From Sialis fuliginosa (Eukaryota; Arthropoda; Insecta; Megaloptera; Sialidae): 64,000 nucleotides of DNA. The notes beneath the pieces were generated by a model that was not told the origin of the DNA, ran no database searches, and worked only from the letters and a program-made list of their open reading frames with translations. Positions 35,887 to 45,746 of the stretch are shown here, in pieces; the stretch's first letter is position 1, and each line of letters opens with the position of its first letter. A program made the position numbers and the translations under genes. The DNA lies in NCBI GenBank assembly GCA_961205875.1, contig OY540814.1, forward strand, positions 7,422,993 to 7,486,992, in the 5' to 3' direction.

Positions 35887-36622
35887 TACAGGATGGGGCA
35901 TTTAAAGTGTTACAGATTTTTATCTCAGAACCATCAAATGTTTGAAACAATGTATATAATTATTAGGTTGTGAAGGGGTAATCGAACAGTAATATTTATT
36001 TGTTATTTTATCGTGGCCTTTAAGGAAATTTGAAGGTCAACAACATTTTTCGAAATAGGAACCTATAGTTTTTATGTAATAATCTTATTTTATGTGAAAA
36101 AACACGAATTTTTCATTGAAACATTTTTTTGAACAACCTAAACTTTACAAAATATCTAACAAAATAATTTAGAGATTTGAATATTTATGAAATTTTTACT
36201 CCGAAACCTTAAAACTTAAGAAAAAAAGAACTGAACACAAAAAATGTTTATTTTTCTATTGTTCTAGAATTTTTAAAAATATTTCTTTAAAATTTATTAG
36301 ACAAAAATAAACAGTTTTTGTCTCTCGTACTTTTTCTCTAAAGTTGATGATATCTGAGTAAAAAATTCTTAAATGTTCAAATCTCTAAATTATTCGTGTG
36401 TTTTTTCACGTAGAATATGATTACTACAAAAAACTATATGTTCGTATTTAAAAAATGATGTCGACCTTCAAATTTTCTTGAAGGCCACGGTAAACAAATA
36501 AATAAATATTACTATTCGATTATCCTATCATAACCAAACATTATTTGTTCGAAACATTTTTTTCAAATATGCGATGGTTCTGAGATAAAAATCTGCAACA
36601 CTTTAAATGCTCCACCCTGTAT
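35887..36622. mobile_element. 736-bp palindromic TA-flanked element
   Basis: The left end TACAGGATGGGGCATTTAAA and right end TTTAAATGCTCCACCCTGTA are inverted repeats. The symmetry continues far inward: TTTTTATCTCAGAACCATC, ATTCGATTA-type, GTGGCCTT, and AAATTTGAAGGTC against GACCTTCAAATTT. Flanks are TA. Nearly the whole element folds into one hairpin with about 300-bp arms. Mariner/Tc1-type mobilisation fits the TA target and the TACAGG start. Confidence 0.85.
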
Positions 36623-38360
36623 AAATAATAAAGTAAGTAATTTAGTAATATTTCCTATCCACCCTAAAAATACAATAAAATGAAAATTAAATTTTGTCTT
36701 ATTTATTACAATTTTATTTATTCGTTTAATATTTTTTTAATTTTTATATTTCTGTTTCTAATCGCTAATAACGATACGAAGTAATCTCGAAATTCACTGG
36801 ATCGATTAATGTGAAATCTGTACCAATGTGTTCCTTTAAATTTCAGAATGGCTATTGGGTACATAGTACATAATATAATCACGCTATCGCTCAAAACATC
36901 TGAACAGTCAGGGTTTTTTAATCTCCGGGTAACACCGATCTCTATCAGTTATTATTTAATACACCATACATATTAAAAAAAATATATATATGCTTTCTAA
37001 ATAAAGCAAATACACGTATTTGTGAGTAATAAGTGAAAATATAGATCAAATTTTAAAAATTCAATGACCAATATAATTTTTTTACAGGTATAACTAATTA
37101 ATATAGGACATGGACATTTAACTTAATCAGTTCCAATTTTTATTGATAAATAGTAAAAATTTACAAATTATATTTTTCTCCATTGTCCCACCGAAATTTC
37201 GGGAAGAGTTATCGGGATTTTTTTTATCAATATCTATATGAATGTAGCTATCGTTGCGCGTAGCCGTTTTTTTCACAAAATGGTGACGGTTTAATTTTTT
37301 TTTCATTTTAAGACTATTTTTTTAATTCAAGTAGTCTTAAATAGTAATTATCTAAATTTCAAAAATCGGCTACGCACAGACTTAGCCATTTTAATTCCGA
37401 AAAAAATAATTTTATCGGTTCAGTTATATTTGAGTAATTGCTGGGACAAAGTAAAAAAAGTCGTTACGCGTTTAAAGTTTTCTGACAGCTATAACCGTCT
37501 GCGCTACCTGGTCTCATAAAATTGACTGTAATTCAGGAATTTTTGGAATTTTAACTTAATTTTTTTTACATATTTTTAAAATGCAACAAAAAATCTATTT
37601 TTTTCTGTTACCATTATCTTCGAACCTTTTTCTATATTCTGTGATAAATAAAAAATATACGAGTACAAGCTAAAAAAAGGTAAAAAGAGTAAAAGCTATA
37701 AAAAGGATTCGTGCGAGTTACCGTTATTGAGCGAATTAGATCCTTTTAAAAATCAAATATTCTTATATATTCTGAAAGACGATATCAAGAAGCACATACA
37801 TGATAAAATTTGAATTAAGTAAAAATAAATACATTGAAAAAATATGTGTAGGTATATACATAAATTCTACGAAGGTATATATCAAAAATATAAATAATCT
37901 TACTGGAAATGCCCATTGCCCATAACTCTGCGCTGGTGGCGCTTTATCTCATAAACACAATAGATTTTAGTATTTTAATAATTAAGTGGTGAATAGTGCT
38001 AGACAACTGTTCTTCTCAACAGATGTTTATTTATTTATTTTTTATTTTATTTATGAAATAATTACTGAGAACGTCTGCCAGACTTAGAATTTCTGCACCG
38101 CGTTGCTTGCAACGGTATTGTATCGTACCAACGTGTTAATTCACTGCTCAGTTGTTTTGAGTGATAGCGTATCCTACAGTACTTCTGAGAATTCAAGGAA
38201 CAAGTTGATGTAGGTTTCACTTAAATCGGTTCAGTAGTTTTTGAGATTACTTTATATATTATATTATTATTATATTATATAATATAATATAATATTATTA
38301 TAATTATAATATTATTATATTATATCTTTATACATAAGCATAATTAGATAAATGTTTTAT
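36623..38360. other. AT-rich intergenic DNA
   Basis: Partial self-complementary blocks exist near 37225-37390 (GTAGCCGTTTTTTTCAC, AAATCGGCTACGCA), suggesting another decayed fold-back element. An AT palindromic tract lies at 38258-38327. No gene is supported. Confidence 0.4.
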
Positions 38361-38683
38361 GTCCGGTATTATAAAGGAGCTAACAAATTTGCTAGCTAGC
38401 AAACACTTTCAAATGTATCTGACAGTTCTCTTAGAGTTTCATGAAATATTTGATAATTTTCGCGCACGCGTGGTATGTAAACACCAACGGTATTAAAACA
38501 GTAGATATTATGAAACTTTTTTTGTACGGTTATCGGTCAGTGTCACTATCTGTGTTACAATAAGTTGAAGTATCACTACTCTAAATTCCATAGCAAATAC
38601 ATAGATACTATCACAAAATTATTATCTCATAAGAGAGTGCTTGCTAAATAACAAATTTTGTTAGCATGTTTATAATTCTGGTA
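38361..38683 (-). mobile_element. Inverted-repeat element, copy B
   Basis: The ends GTCCGGTATTATAAAGGAGC and TTAGCATGTTTATAATTCTGG match the 28827-29157 family. The internal order (ACACCAACGGTATTAAAACAG, then AAGTTGAAGTATCACTACTC) is the reverse of copy A, so it is inserted in the opposite orientation. It lies about 200 bp from the Gypsy insertion. Confidence 0.75.
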
Positions 38684-38883
38684 ATTATATCTTTCAAGTT
38701 ATCTGCTTCACAATTATTTCACTGATGTTTTAAAAATCATTTTAATTTTTTTGTAGGGTTATAAAAAAAAATAAAAAAAAAATTGTTTCGCACCTTTATT
38801 TGCTAGCTGATATTATTATTTAATCAGTTTGACCCCATGTTAAACAGTATAAAAACGATTAACAGCATGCACATATGGTGATT

Positions 38884-38887
38884 ACCG
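38884..38887. other. Target-site duplication (left), ACCG
   Basis: Matches ACCG at 46805-46808 immediately after the 3' LTR. Confidence 0.85.
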
Positions 38888-39945
38888 TGTAACGATTTCA
38901 CATTTTCCGCCGAAATCGTTCAATATATTTTCTTAATTTTTTTATAATGTTTAACTAATAATTCGTCAAACTATTTCTATTTCCTTTTGTTACTATTTTC
39001 TATATAAAATCCCGGCAAGATTGTTGTTTCTTCTGTATCTGAATACAACCATACTATATTTAATGTAATCGATGTACGAACGACCTTGCGCGTCATCGGT
39101 AAGCCGGCCGCGACTTGTCCGCTGATAACGCGGTAGCAACTGGGATCGTGGTTTGGCAGTAAGGCGTTTTAGAGAGACGAGAGAGCAGTGAGTAGAAAGA
39201 CAGGCAACACCCATTCCAGAAGAAGTAATTGAGAGGAGGAATATTAGAGTGAGGAAATTGGAGGTCCTATTCTCATTCACCACGTGGTGGGATTATTGCC
39301 TTTCTCAACCTTCGGAGGAAGCTGGACTGGAAGTGGAGGTCCAAACTGGTCCTGACGTAAGGAGTAATTGGGCGAGCCGTGGTCTTCTGCAACAGTTAAG
39401 TACTATTTTTGGCCTCTGTTTTGTAACCGCCCGCGCTGTTAAAGATTTACCGAGCGTAGTGCGCGTACGCTAAAATACGTTAAAACGAAAAAAGGGTTAA
39501 TATTAAATAAAAGTTAAGTTGTGCCGTAAACTCAGTGTCTCACGTCCCCCTCACTTGTGTCCGAGTTTAAGTTAATAATAAGGCATTATATTTAAGATAT
39601 TTATATTAATTCTATCTTTATAATTATGTATTTTATTTTCATTATTTAATTTAGTCGAATTATACTTTCTGTTATACTATTCCATATATTTATGTATGTC
39701 TATTATTCACCTCTATTCAATCCGTATCTTACCACCTTGAATTACAGGTGCGGACTAATATTAAAATATACCTGGGCTTTAGAGGTTCATGGTCTGCCTT
39801 AGGGGGGCATAAACCATGTGGCGCCCAAATTAAATTCTATTGTATTGCTAGAGTAACAACTTAAAATTTTTTTTAGCTACCGACCCCCCCCTTCTCCACT
39901 GAGCTTGGAGCAAAATATCTGTACCACCTTAAAAAGAATGTTACA
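38888..39945 (+). repeat. 5' LTR
   Basis: 1058 bp, TGTAAC...GTTACA with a 6-bp terminal inverted repeat. A TATA box (TATATAAAAT) is at 39001-39010 and an AATAAA polyadenylation signal at 39507-39512. A C-run (about 39884-39891) and a pyrimidine-rich tract lie near the end. Confidence 0.95.
39001..39010 (+). promoter_or_regulatory. LTR TATA box
   Basis: TATATAAAAT, 113 bp into the LTR. The likely transcription start lies about 30 bp downstream. The same motif in the 3' LTR is at 45860. Confidence 0.6.
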
Positions 39946-39950
39946 GAAAT

Positions 39951-39970
39951 TGACGCCCAACGTGTGGGGC
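39951..39970 (+). other. Primer-binding-like site
   Basis: TGACGCCCAACGTGTGGGGC begins 5 bp after the 5' LTR. It resembles the TGGCGCCCAACGTGGGGC type found in many insect Gypsy elements but has TGA where complementarity to a mature tRNA CCA end would give TGG. The primer tRNA is not assigned. Confidence 0.5.
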
Positions 39971-41227
39971 CCGAGAAAATAAAAACTCGAGGAGAAATAA
40001 AGTCCCGAGGATATAGAGTCACGAGGATATAAAAGGTCACGAGGAAAATTCTGGAAGGTCAGGAAAAGTTGAAAGTCAGCGTAATCGGGAGTCGTTTTCT
40101 CTACCTATTTATTTTTATCAAAATTAAAAATTTATTCAATAAATAAATAATAATAATTTGATTTATGAGCATACTTATTTTGATAAATATAAGTTATATC
40201 AAACAGTTAAAGTCAGCTAAAATAAAACTAGTTAAATATAAAGTATGCAGGTTAGTTGTTTTAGAATAAAAATGATAAGTAAACATATCATTGTTGCAAT
40301 TGTAAAATTGTATTTGAAAGTAATTAAAAACTATAATCAAATATTATTTAACGTAAAATTGTTTGATTCTGAATTCATTTAAGTATCTTTAATTGCATGC
40401 TATTCTTGCTAATTATCTTTCATTTTAAAATTAATGCTGACGTCATTAATGATTACACTCGATCTGCGCTCCGACTTGTCGACCATTGATTTATGGATTT
40501 ATGGTTATTTCAGATAATTTTATGTTTATGCATTTAATTGAATTGTTCTTTAACATTTATTTTAGAGAAATGTTTTGATGGTTAAAATAAATAAGGCTTT
40601 CCAGAATCATAATAACGGAATAAGATTTTTAAATGTTGTACCTTTTATATCTGAATTTTCTTTATACCTCCGTATATTTTTCTTATAATTTAGTGTGGAT
40701 ATATGGTATTTTATAACTTGAATTTGTTAAATCAGAAAGTTTATTTATAAAATTTAATTGTATTGAATATAATTTGACTGCATTTGGTATTTATTATATA
40801 TATATATATATGTATATTGATTAATTTATATTGAATTATTATTGCTATATTTCACATGATATCATTACTGATTGATTATTGTTTAAGTTAAATGTTTTAT
40901 CGATTGTATAATGATATATATTTAAGGTATCTGTGTTGATCTACATACTTTTGTTGTGTATGTTTAATGTTTATATACTGCACATCTATTGTAATATGTG
41001 CACAATTTTCATGATTCTTTTGTTGTTTTTGTGTTTAAAACAAAACTGTCATTATTTATAAGGGTTCTAATTATTATCGGTATATGATTAGTTACTGATT
41101 TATTGTGTTTGCTTAATCATTAAAAATTCATGGGCGTGTAATAATAAGTGTACAGTGTAATACGTCGGCACTTTTATTTGCTAATTAAATTCGTGCTTCC
41201 GGCACATTTATTATAATAATTCGGACA
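39971..41227 (+). other. Long untranslated leader of the retrotransposon
   Basis: About 1.25 kb of AT-rich sequence without a sizeable frame. Just after the primer site, CGAGGA recurs at 39988, 40006, 40022 and 40040 within a degenerate 16-18-bp repeat. A (TA)n run lies near 40795-40813. Packaging and leader functions are likely here but not identifiable. Confidence 0.6.
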
Positions 41228-42595
41228 ATGGCGTTCAGAATGGACATAGATCGGTTGGCGCAAGATGAATTAAAATACGAACTTTGTATTCGGGGTTACA
41301 TGGACATAGGCACATGTGACCAGATGCGCAAATGCCTACGCCAGGTGCTAAAGATGGAACGCGAAGGAAAGTCGATAACCAATCCTACCTATATGTTTAA
41401 TCTGGACTTAGAAAAAGCCATCTGTGAACAGAAAATCGTGGAAATTGAACAGTTAATAGATAATTTCGCGGGACAAACGAGTGACGGCGCGTTTAAAAAG
41501 TTACAGACTAAGTTGGCTCACGTGTTCGATCGAGTAAATAGGTTCGACTTAAATAATGAAGGTGCGGTTGAAGCGCGATCGCGAATATTAAGCAGGATAA
41601 TGACGGCTAGTGCCGAATTGGAGGAAAAGGCAGGGATCGAGGCTAGTGACAGAGACAACCATCCCGTTCAACAAACTGGGAATATGACAGATATTCCCAT
41701 AGACTTAACCAGATTGAATGTACACGATGACGAGGTGCGAAATAGCTCATTATTGGATACGAGGGTCGACGACGTGCGGTTTCCTCGATACTCCAATTGG
41801 GGTCCGTCTCCCAACGTACGGTCGATTCCCGTCTCCCAATGGAATCTAAAATTCAGTGGCGAATCCAAAGAGATGAGCTTAAATGCTTTCTTGGAGAGAG
41901 TCGAAGAGCTTCGTGTTGCCCGCCACGTTGATGAGGCTCAATTATGGGATTCTGCCATAGACCTATTCGAAGGGCAGGCCTTGATCTGGTTTAGGGCGAT
42001 GCGAAGGCATGTGAACTCCTGGCCGCAACTATGTCTCCAACTACGGGACCAGTTTCAACCACCGGACTACCATGATAAGCTATTCGAAGAGATAAAACGT
42101 CGAACGCAAGGTAAAGATGAGCCGATCGGTATATACCTTGCTGTTATGTCCAATCTTTTTGGTCGTCTTGACTTGACACTACCAGAGTCTGCCAAACTAC
42201 GAATCCTGTTAAAGAATATCTCTCCATGGTTGCAAGATCGACTCAGTCTGGTTGATATCACTTCAATCAACCAATTATCTCAATTGGCGCGCAGGCTGGA
42301 AAACAGTCGTCATACAGCTGACTCCTTCGTTCCACCCACCAGCTCAAATGTCAATTCGCTAGAGCCAGATCTCGCATATTCTACCAAGAGATCACAGCGA
42401 GCAGCACCAGTTGAAACATCGACGTCGGGGGAGGCAAGAACACCGGGGTCTTCAAATACCTTCTCTTGCTGGAATTGTGGAGGAAAAGGCCACAATTTTC
42501 GCTCGTGTCCCTCGCGGAGACGTGACTTTTGCAATGGTTGCGGGACTCCGAACATTGCAAGATACCAATGTCCACGTTGCCGTCCAAAAAACTAA
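41228..42595 (+). CDS. gag: Gag polyprotein of the Gypsy element
   Basis: 455 residues, complete, with ATG at 41228. Residues about 5-50 (LAQDELKYELCIRG) form a short helical N-terminal region common in arthropod Gypsy Gags. Residues about 205-320 (WNLKFSGESKEMSLNAFLER, then ALIWFRAM, then FEEIKRRTQGKDEPI) match the capsid-like retrotransposon Gag domain. The nucleocapsid end has a CCHC knuckle, C414-x2-C417-x4-H422-x4-C427, followed by a second zinc-binding-like C-x2-C...C-x2-C motif (435, 438, 448, 451). The protein forms the virus-like particle and packages element RNA in the cytoplasm. The last codons, A AAA AAC before TAA, are a slippery site that leads into pol. The frame has no breaks. 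Confidence 0.95.
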   Translation: MAFRMDIDRLAQDELKYELCIRGYMDIGTCDQMRKCLRQVLKMEREGKSITNPTYMFNLDLEKAICEQKIVEIEQLIDNFAGQTSDGAFKKLQTKLAHVFDRVNRFDLNNEGAVEARSRILSRIMTASAELEEKAGIEASDRDNHPVQQTGNMTDIPIDLTRLNVHDDEVRNSSLLDTRVDDVRFPRYSNWGPSPNVRSIPVSQWNLKFSGESKEMSLNAFLERVEELRVARHVDEAQLWDSAIDLFEGQALIWFRAMRRHVNSWPQLCLQLRDQFQPPDYHDKLFEEIKRRTQGKDEPIGIYLAVMSNLFGRLDLTLPESAKLRILLKNISPWLQDRLSLVDITSINQLSQLARRLENSRHTADSFVPPTSSNVNSLEPDLAYSTKRSQRAAPVETSTSGEARTPGSSNTFSCWNCGGKGHNFRSCPSRRRDFCNGCGTPNIARYQCPRCRPKN

Positions 42596-45500
42596 TCGCT
42601 AGGGGGGGGAGAGGTCACCAACCACCTAAGCGAAACGAATCAGTGACCAACTCTTTGACTTCCACGAAACTAGCATATATCTTCTCACGCCAGAATGAAG
42701 ATGAAAGACCGTTTCTGGAAGTAAACATCTTAGGAAAAAGAATCTATGGCTTATTGGATTCGGGGGCTTCCCGATCAATCGTGGGTGAAGATGGGTGGAG
42801 GTTGCTACGAGAGCTCGGTTTACCCATCCAGAGATCTCAACATGTGTCCTGTACTGTGGCCAATGGACAAGAACTGGAGTGTTTGGGCACAATGGAAGTT
42901 CCAATCCAGTTGGAAGGCCGTGTGAGAGTGGTGAAGCTGCTGGTGGTCCCTAGAGTCAGCTACCCTCTCATACTGGGCCTAGACTTCTGGAAGTCGATGG
43001 AAATAGTGCCAAACGTCCGGACAGGAAGATGGTTCTTCTCTAACAGTCCGGTGAATGCTATACATGGTCCGAATGACGAAAGCCTCCGATCCAACCTGAC
43101 AACGGAACAAAAACAGCTGTTACTGGAAGTTACCGCTGGTTACTTTCAGAAGATGCCAAAATTAGGGTGTACTCATCTGGTGGAACATGAGGTTCTCGCA
43201 CAGGGCATGCCGATTAAACAACGGTATTATCCGGTATCGCCTAACATCCTGCGATACATCAATACTGAAGTAGACACCATGCTAAAGGAAGGCATAATCG
43301 AACCTTCTACTAGTGCCTGGTCCTCACCAATAATACTTGCTAAAAAGAAAGATGGTACGTACAGGTTCTGCGTCGACTACCGAAAGGTCAATCAAGTGAC
43401 GAAGAGGGATGCCTACCCCCTCCCCTACATATCTGCCATATTAGATCGACTGAGGGACGCCAGATACCTATCGTCTCTTGACCTCAAGTCAGCCTACTGG
43501 CAGATCCCAGTGGCGAAGGACAGTCGAGATAAGACGGCATTTACGGTTCCAGGGAGAGGCCTATTCCAATTCCGTCGTATGCCGTTTGGCCTTCACAATT
43601 CCCCGGCTACTTGGCAGCGTTTGATCGACCGTGTTCTAGGACCGGAGTTAGAACCATTCGTGTTCGTCTATTTGGACGATATCATTATAAGTACGCAAAC
43701 GTTCGAACAACATCTAGACGTCCTACGAAGAGTCTTCTCCAGGTTATTGGAAGCGAACCTGTCACTTAGCGCGGAGAAATGTCAGTTCTGTAGGCCAGAA
43801 CTTAAGTACTTGGGCTACGTAGTCGACCAGAACGGCCTGCATGTCGATCCGGACAAGGTGTCTGCTATAGTCAATATTCTACCTCCTAAGAATGTACCAG
43901 AAGTACGTCGCATCATTGGAATGGCAAGCTGGTACCGACGATTCATACCGAATTTCTCTACAACCATCGCACCACTGACCGAGTTGCTGAAGAAAACCAA
44001 AAGGTGGTCCTGGACAGGAACCTGTGATAAGGCGTTGGGAGATCTTAAGAATGCATTGATCTCGGCACCGATTCTGTCTTGTCCAGATTTTGACCTTCCG
44101 TTTGTGGTCCAGACTGATGCGAGCGACTATGGGCTTGGTGCCGTGCTTTCACAACAGTTCCCCGATGGAGAGCACGTCATCGGATACGCGAGTCGTACCC
44201 TTAATAAGGCGGAGAGGAACTACTCGACAACAGAGAAGGAGTGTCTGGCTGTCATCTGGTCAATAGAAAAGTTTCGCCCCTACTTGGAAGGATCTAAGTT
44301 CACCGTCATTACCGACCATCACTCTTTGGTATGGCTGAGTAATTTAAAAGATCCAGCAGGGAGATTGGCCAGATGGGCGATCAGACTCCAACAGTACGAT
44401 TTCTCCGTTCTACATCGTAAAGGCAAGGATCACGTAGTGCCTGATGCCTTATCGAGGTCTGTACCAGTAGATGTCGTCGAGATTCCGCCTGACACAGCGG
44501 ATAAGTGGTACACTCGGGTACACTTAAAAACACAAGAACTTCCGAGGAAAATGGCAAATTGGCGCATTGATGGCACCGATTTGTACAAGAAAATGCGCAG
44601 CTCAGCAACAACCGGAGATAGCGGTTGGCGGAAAGTTCTCCCAAAAGAATGTCGTGCCGAGGCCTTATTTGAAGGTCACGATGAACCGACATCCGGTCAT
44701 ATGGGGGCCAATAAGACATACCACCGTCTGGCTCAACTATATTATTGGCCGAAAATGCGGGCCGACGTAAAACGATACGTAAGGAATTGTCAGGTGTGTG
44801 CGGAACAAAAACCCGCACAAACAAGACCTGCAGGATTGATGGGCCGGCGCCCGAACATCTCTCAACCATGGCAGCTCCTCAGCGTAGACTTAATCGGTCC
44901 ACTACCGCGCTCAAGTCAAGGACACTGTTATATTTTAGTAGTCGCGGATTACTTCAGCAAATTCTCACTACTCTTTCCCCTTCGGACGGCCAAGACACCG
45001 CCGATCATAAAGAAACTGGAGGATGAAGTATTCTTACTCTTCGGTGCTCCACAATATCTCATCTGTGACAATGGCGTACAATTTAAGAGCATCGAGTTTA
45101 AGAGAACACTCCAAAAGTATGGCGTCCAGGTACTTTATACGGCTCACTATCATCCTCAGGCCAATCCGGTAGAACGTGTCAACCGGGTCATCAAAACGAT
45201 GATACGTTCGTACCTGAAGGATAACCATAAGAAGTGGGACGAGAATTTGGCGAAGTTCGGCTGTGCTCTAAGGACTGCTAGACACGATGTAATAGAGGCT
45301 ACACCCTATTTCGTTAACTTTGGGCGGCAGCACATTCTTAACGGCACATTGTTCGGAAGGCAGGAAGTTCGGCCTGATCTCGAGATTGAGAGAGGAGATG
45401 ATCCTACGGGGAAAACGGAACTCTTTAGAACAATTTGGACGAACGTAAAAGAACAACTTCAAAAAGCACATGAACGCAACGAGAGAACATACAACCTACG

Positions 45501-45717
45501 GCAACGACCAGTAGATTATACGGTTGGACAATTGGTCATGAAGAGAAATTACGTTCTCTCCGATGCTGCACGTCACTTTGCGGCGGGTTTGGCACCCAAG
45601 TTTGTCGGTCCTTTCAGGATTTGTCGTAGAGCTTCCGACCTAGCATTCGAACTGGAAGACGACGAGGGAAACAGCAAGGGTGTTTGGCACGTAGTTGATC
45701 TGAAGCCAAATTTCTGA
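42529..45717 (+). CDS. pol: Pol polyprotein: protease, reverse transcriptase, RNase H, integrase
   Basis: The 1062-codon frame overlaps gag by 67 bp in the -1 frame. It is most likely made as Gag-Pol by frameshifting, so the ATG at 42529 is probably not a real start. Residue numbers count from that ATG. Protease: DSGA at 77-80 and ILGLDFW at 148-154. Reverse transcriptase: LDLKSAYWQI with Asp318 and the catalytic YLDD at 381-384. RNase H: Asp530, Glu571, Asp596 and Asp639. Integrase: zinc-binding His717, His724, Cys754 and Cys757, then the D,D-35-E triad Asp787, Asp847 and Glu882. A GPF motif (1027-1029) lies in the C-terminal domain; no chromodomain is evident. All catalytic residues are present and uninterrupted. 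The enzyme copies element RNA to DNA and integrates it. Confidence 0.95.
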   Translation: MQWLRDSEHCKIPMSTLPSKKLIARGGRGHQPPKRNESVTNSLTSTKLAYIFSRQNEDERPFLEVNILGKRIYGLLDSGASRSIVGEDGWRLLRELGLPIQRSQHVSCTVANGQELECLGTMEVPIQLEGRVRVVKLLVVPRVSYPLILGLDFWKSMEIVPNVRTGRWFFSNSPVNAIHGPNDESLRSNLTTEQKQLLLEVTAGYFQKMPKLGCTHLVEHEVLAQGMPIKQRYYPVSPNILRYINTEVDTMLKEGIIEPSTSAWSSPIILAKKKDGTYRFCVDYRKVNQVTKRDAYPLPYISAILDRLRDARYLSSLDLKSAYWQIPVAKDSRDKTAFTVPGRGLFQFRRMPFGLHNSPATWQRLIDRVLGPELEPFVFVYLDDIIISTQTFEQHLDVLRRVFSRLLEANLSLSAEKCQFCRPELKYLGYVVDQNGLHVDPDKVSAIVNILPPKNVPEVRRIIGMASWYRRFIPNFSTTIAPLTELLKKTKRWSWTGTCDKALGDLKNALISAPILSCPDFDLPFVVQTDASDYGLGAVLSQQFPDGEHVIGYASRTLNKAERNYSTTEKECLAVIWSIEKFRPYLEGSKFTVITDHHSLVWLSNLKDPAGRLARWAIRLQQYDFSVLHRKGKDHVVPDALSRSVPVDVVEIPPDTADKWYTRVHLKTQELPRKMANWRIDGTDLYKKMRSSATTGDSGWRKVLPKECRAEALFEGHDEPTSGHMGANKTYHRLAQLYYWPKMRADVKRYVRNCQVCAEQKPAQTRPAGLMGRRPNISQPWQLLSVDLIGPLPRSSQGHCYILVVADYFSKFSLLFPLRTAKTPPIIKKLEDEVFLLFGAPQYLICDNGVQFKSIEFKRTLQKYGVQVLYTAHYHPQANPVERVNRVIKTMIRSYLKDNHKKWDENLAKFGCALRTARHDVIEATPYFVNFGRQHILNGTLFGRQEVRPDLEIERGDDPTGKTELFRTIWTNVKEQLQKAHERNERTYNLRQRPVDYTVGQLVMKRNYVLSDAARHFAAGLAPKFVGPFRICRRASDLAFELEDDEGNSKGVWHVVDLKPNF
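42586..42592 (+). promoter_or_regulatory. -1 ribosomal frameshift site A AAA AAC
   Basis: In the gag frame the codons are CCA AAA AAC TAA, giving a canonical X XXY YYZ heptamer directly before the stop. A -1 slip enters the pol frame exactly where its residues KKLIARG begin. A G-run (42602-42609) follows 9 bp downstream and could contribute to a stimulatory structure. Confidence 0.85.
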
Positions 45718-45730
45718 CAGAAATTCGCTC

Positions 45731-45746
45731 GGGAGAAAGAAGGGGG
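45731..45746 (+). other. Polypurine tract
   Basis: GGGAGAAAGAAGGGGG, 16 uninterrupted purines directly before the 3' LTR; it primes plus-strand DNA synthesis in LTR elements. Confidence 0.85.

Noticed and set aside
38993..39473. Two open frames (96 aa minus, 74 aa plus) duplicated at 45852-46332
   Set aside because: They lie inside the two LTRs and are identical because the LTRs are. There is no supporting homology and they overlap promoter and polyadenylation signals.
44381..44869. 162-aa open frame on the minus strand
   Set aside because: It is antisense to the integrase and RNase H coding region of pol, a shadow of its GC-rich codons.
45718..45746. Possible env gene after pol
   Set aside because: Only 29 bp separate the pol stop from the 3' LTR, so there is no room for an envelope frame.
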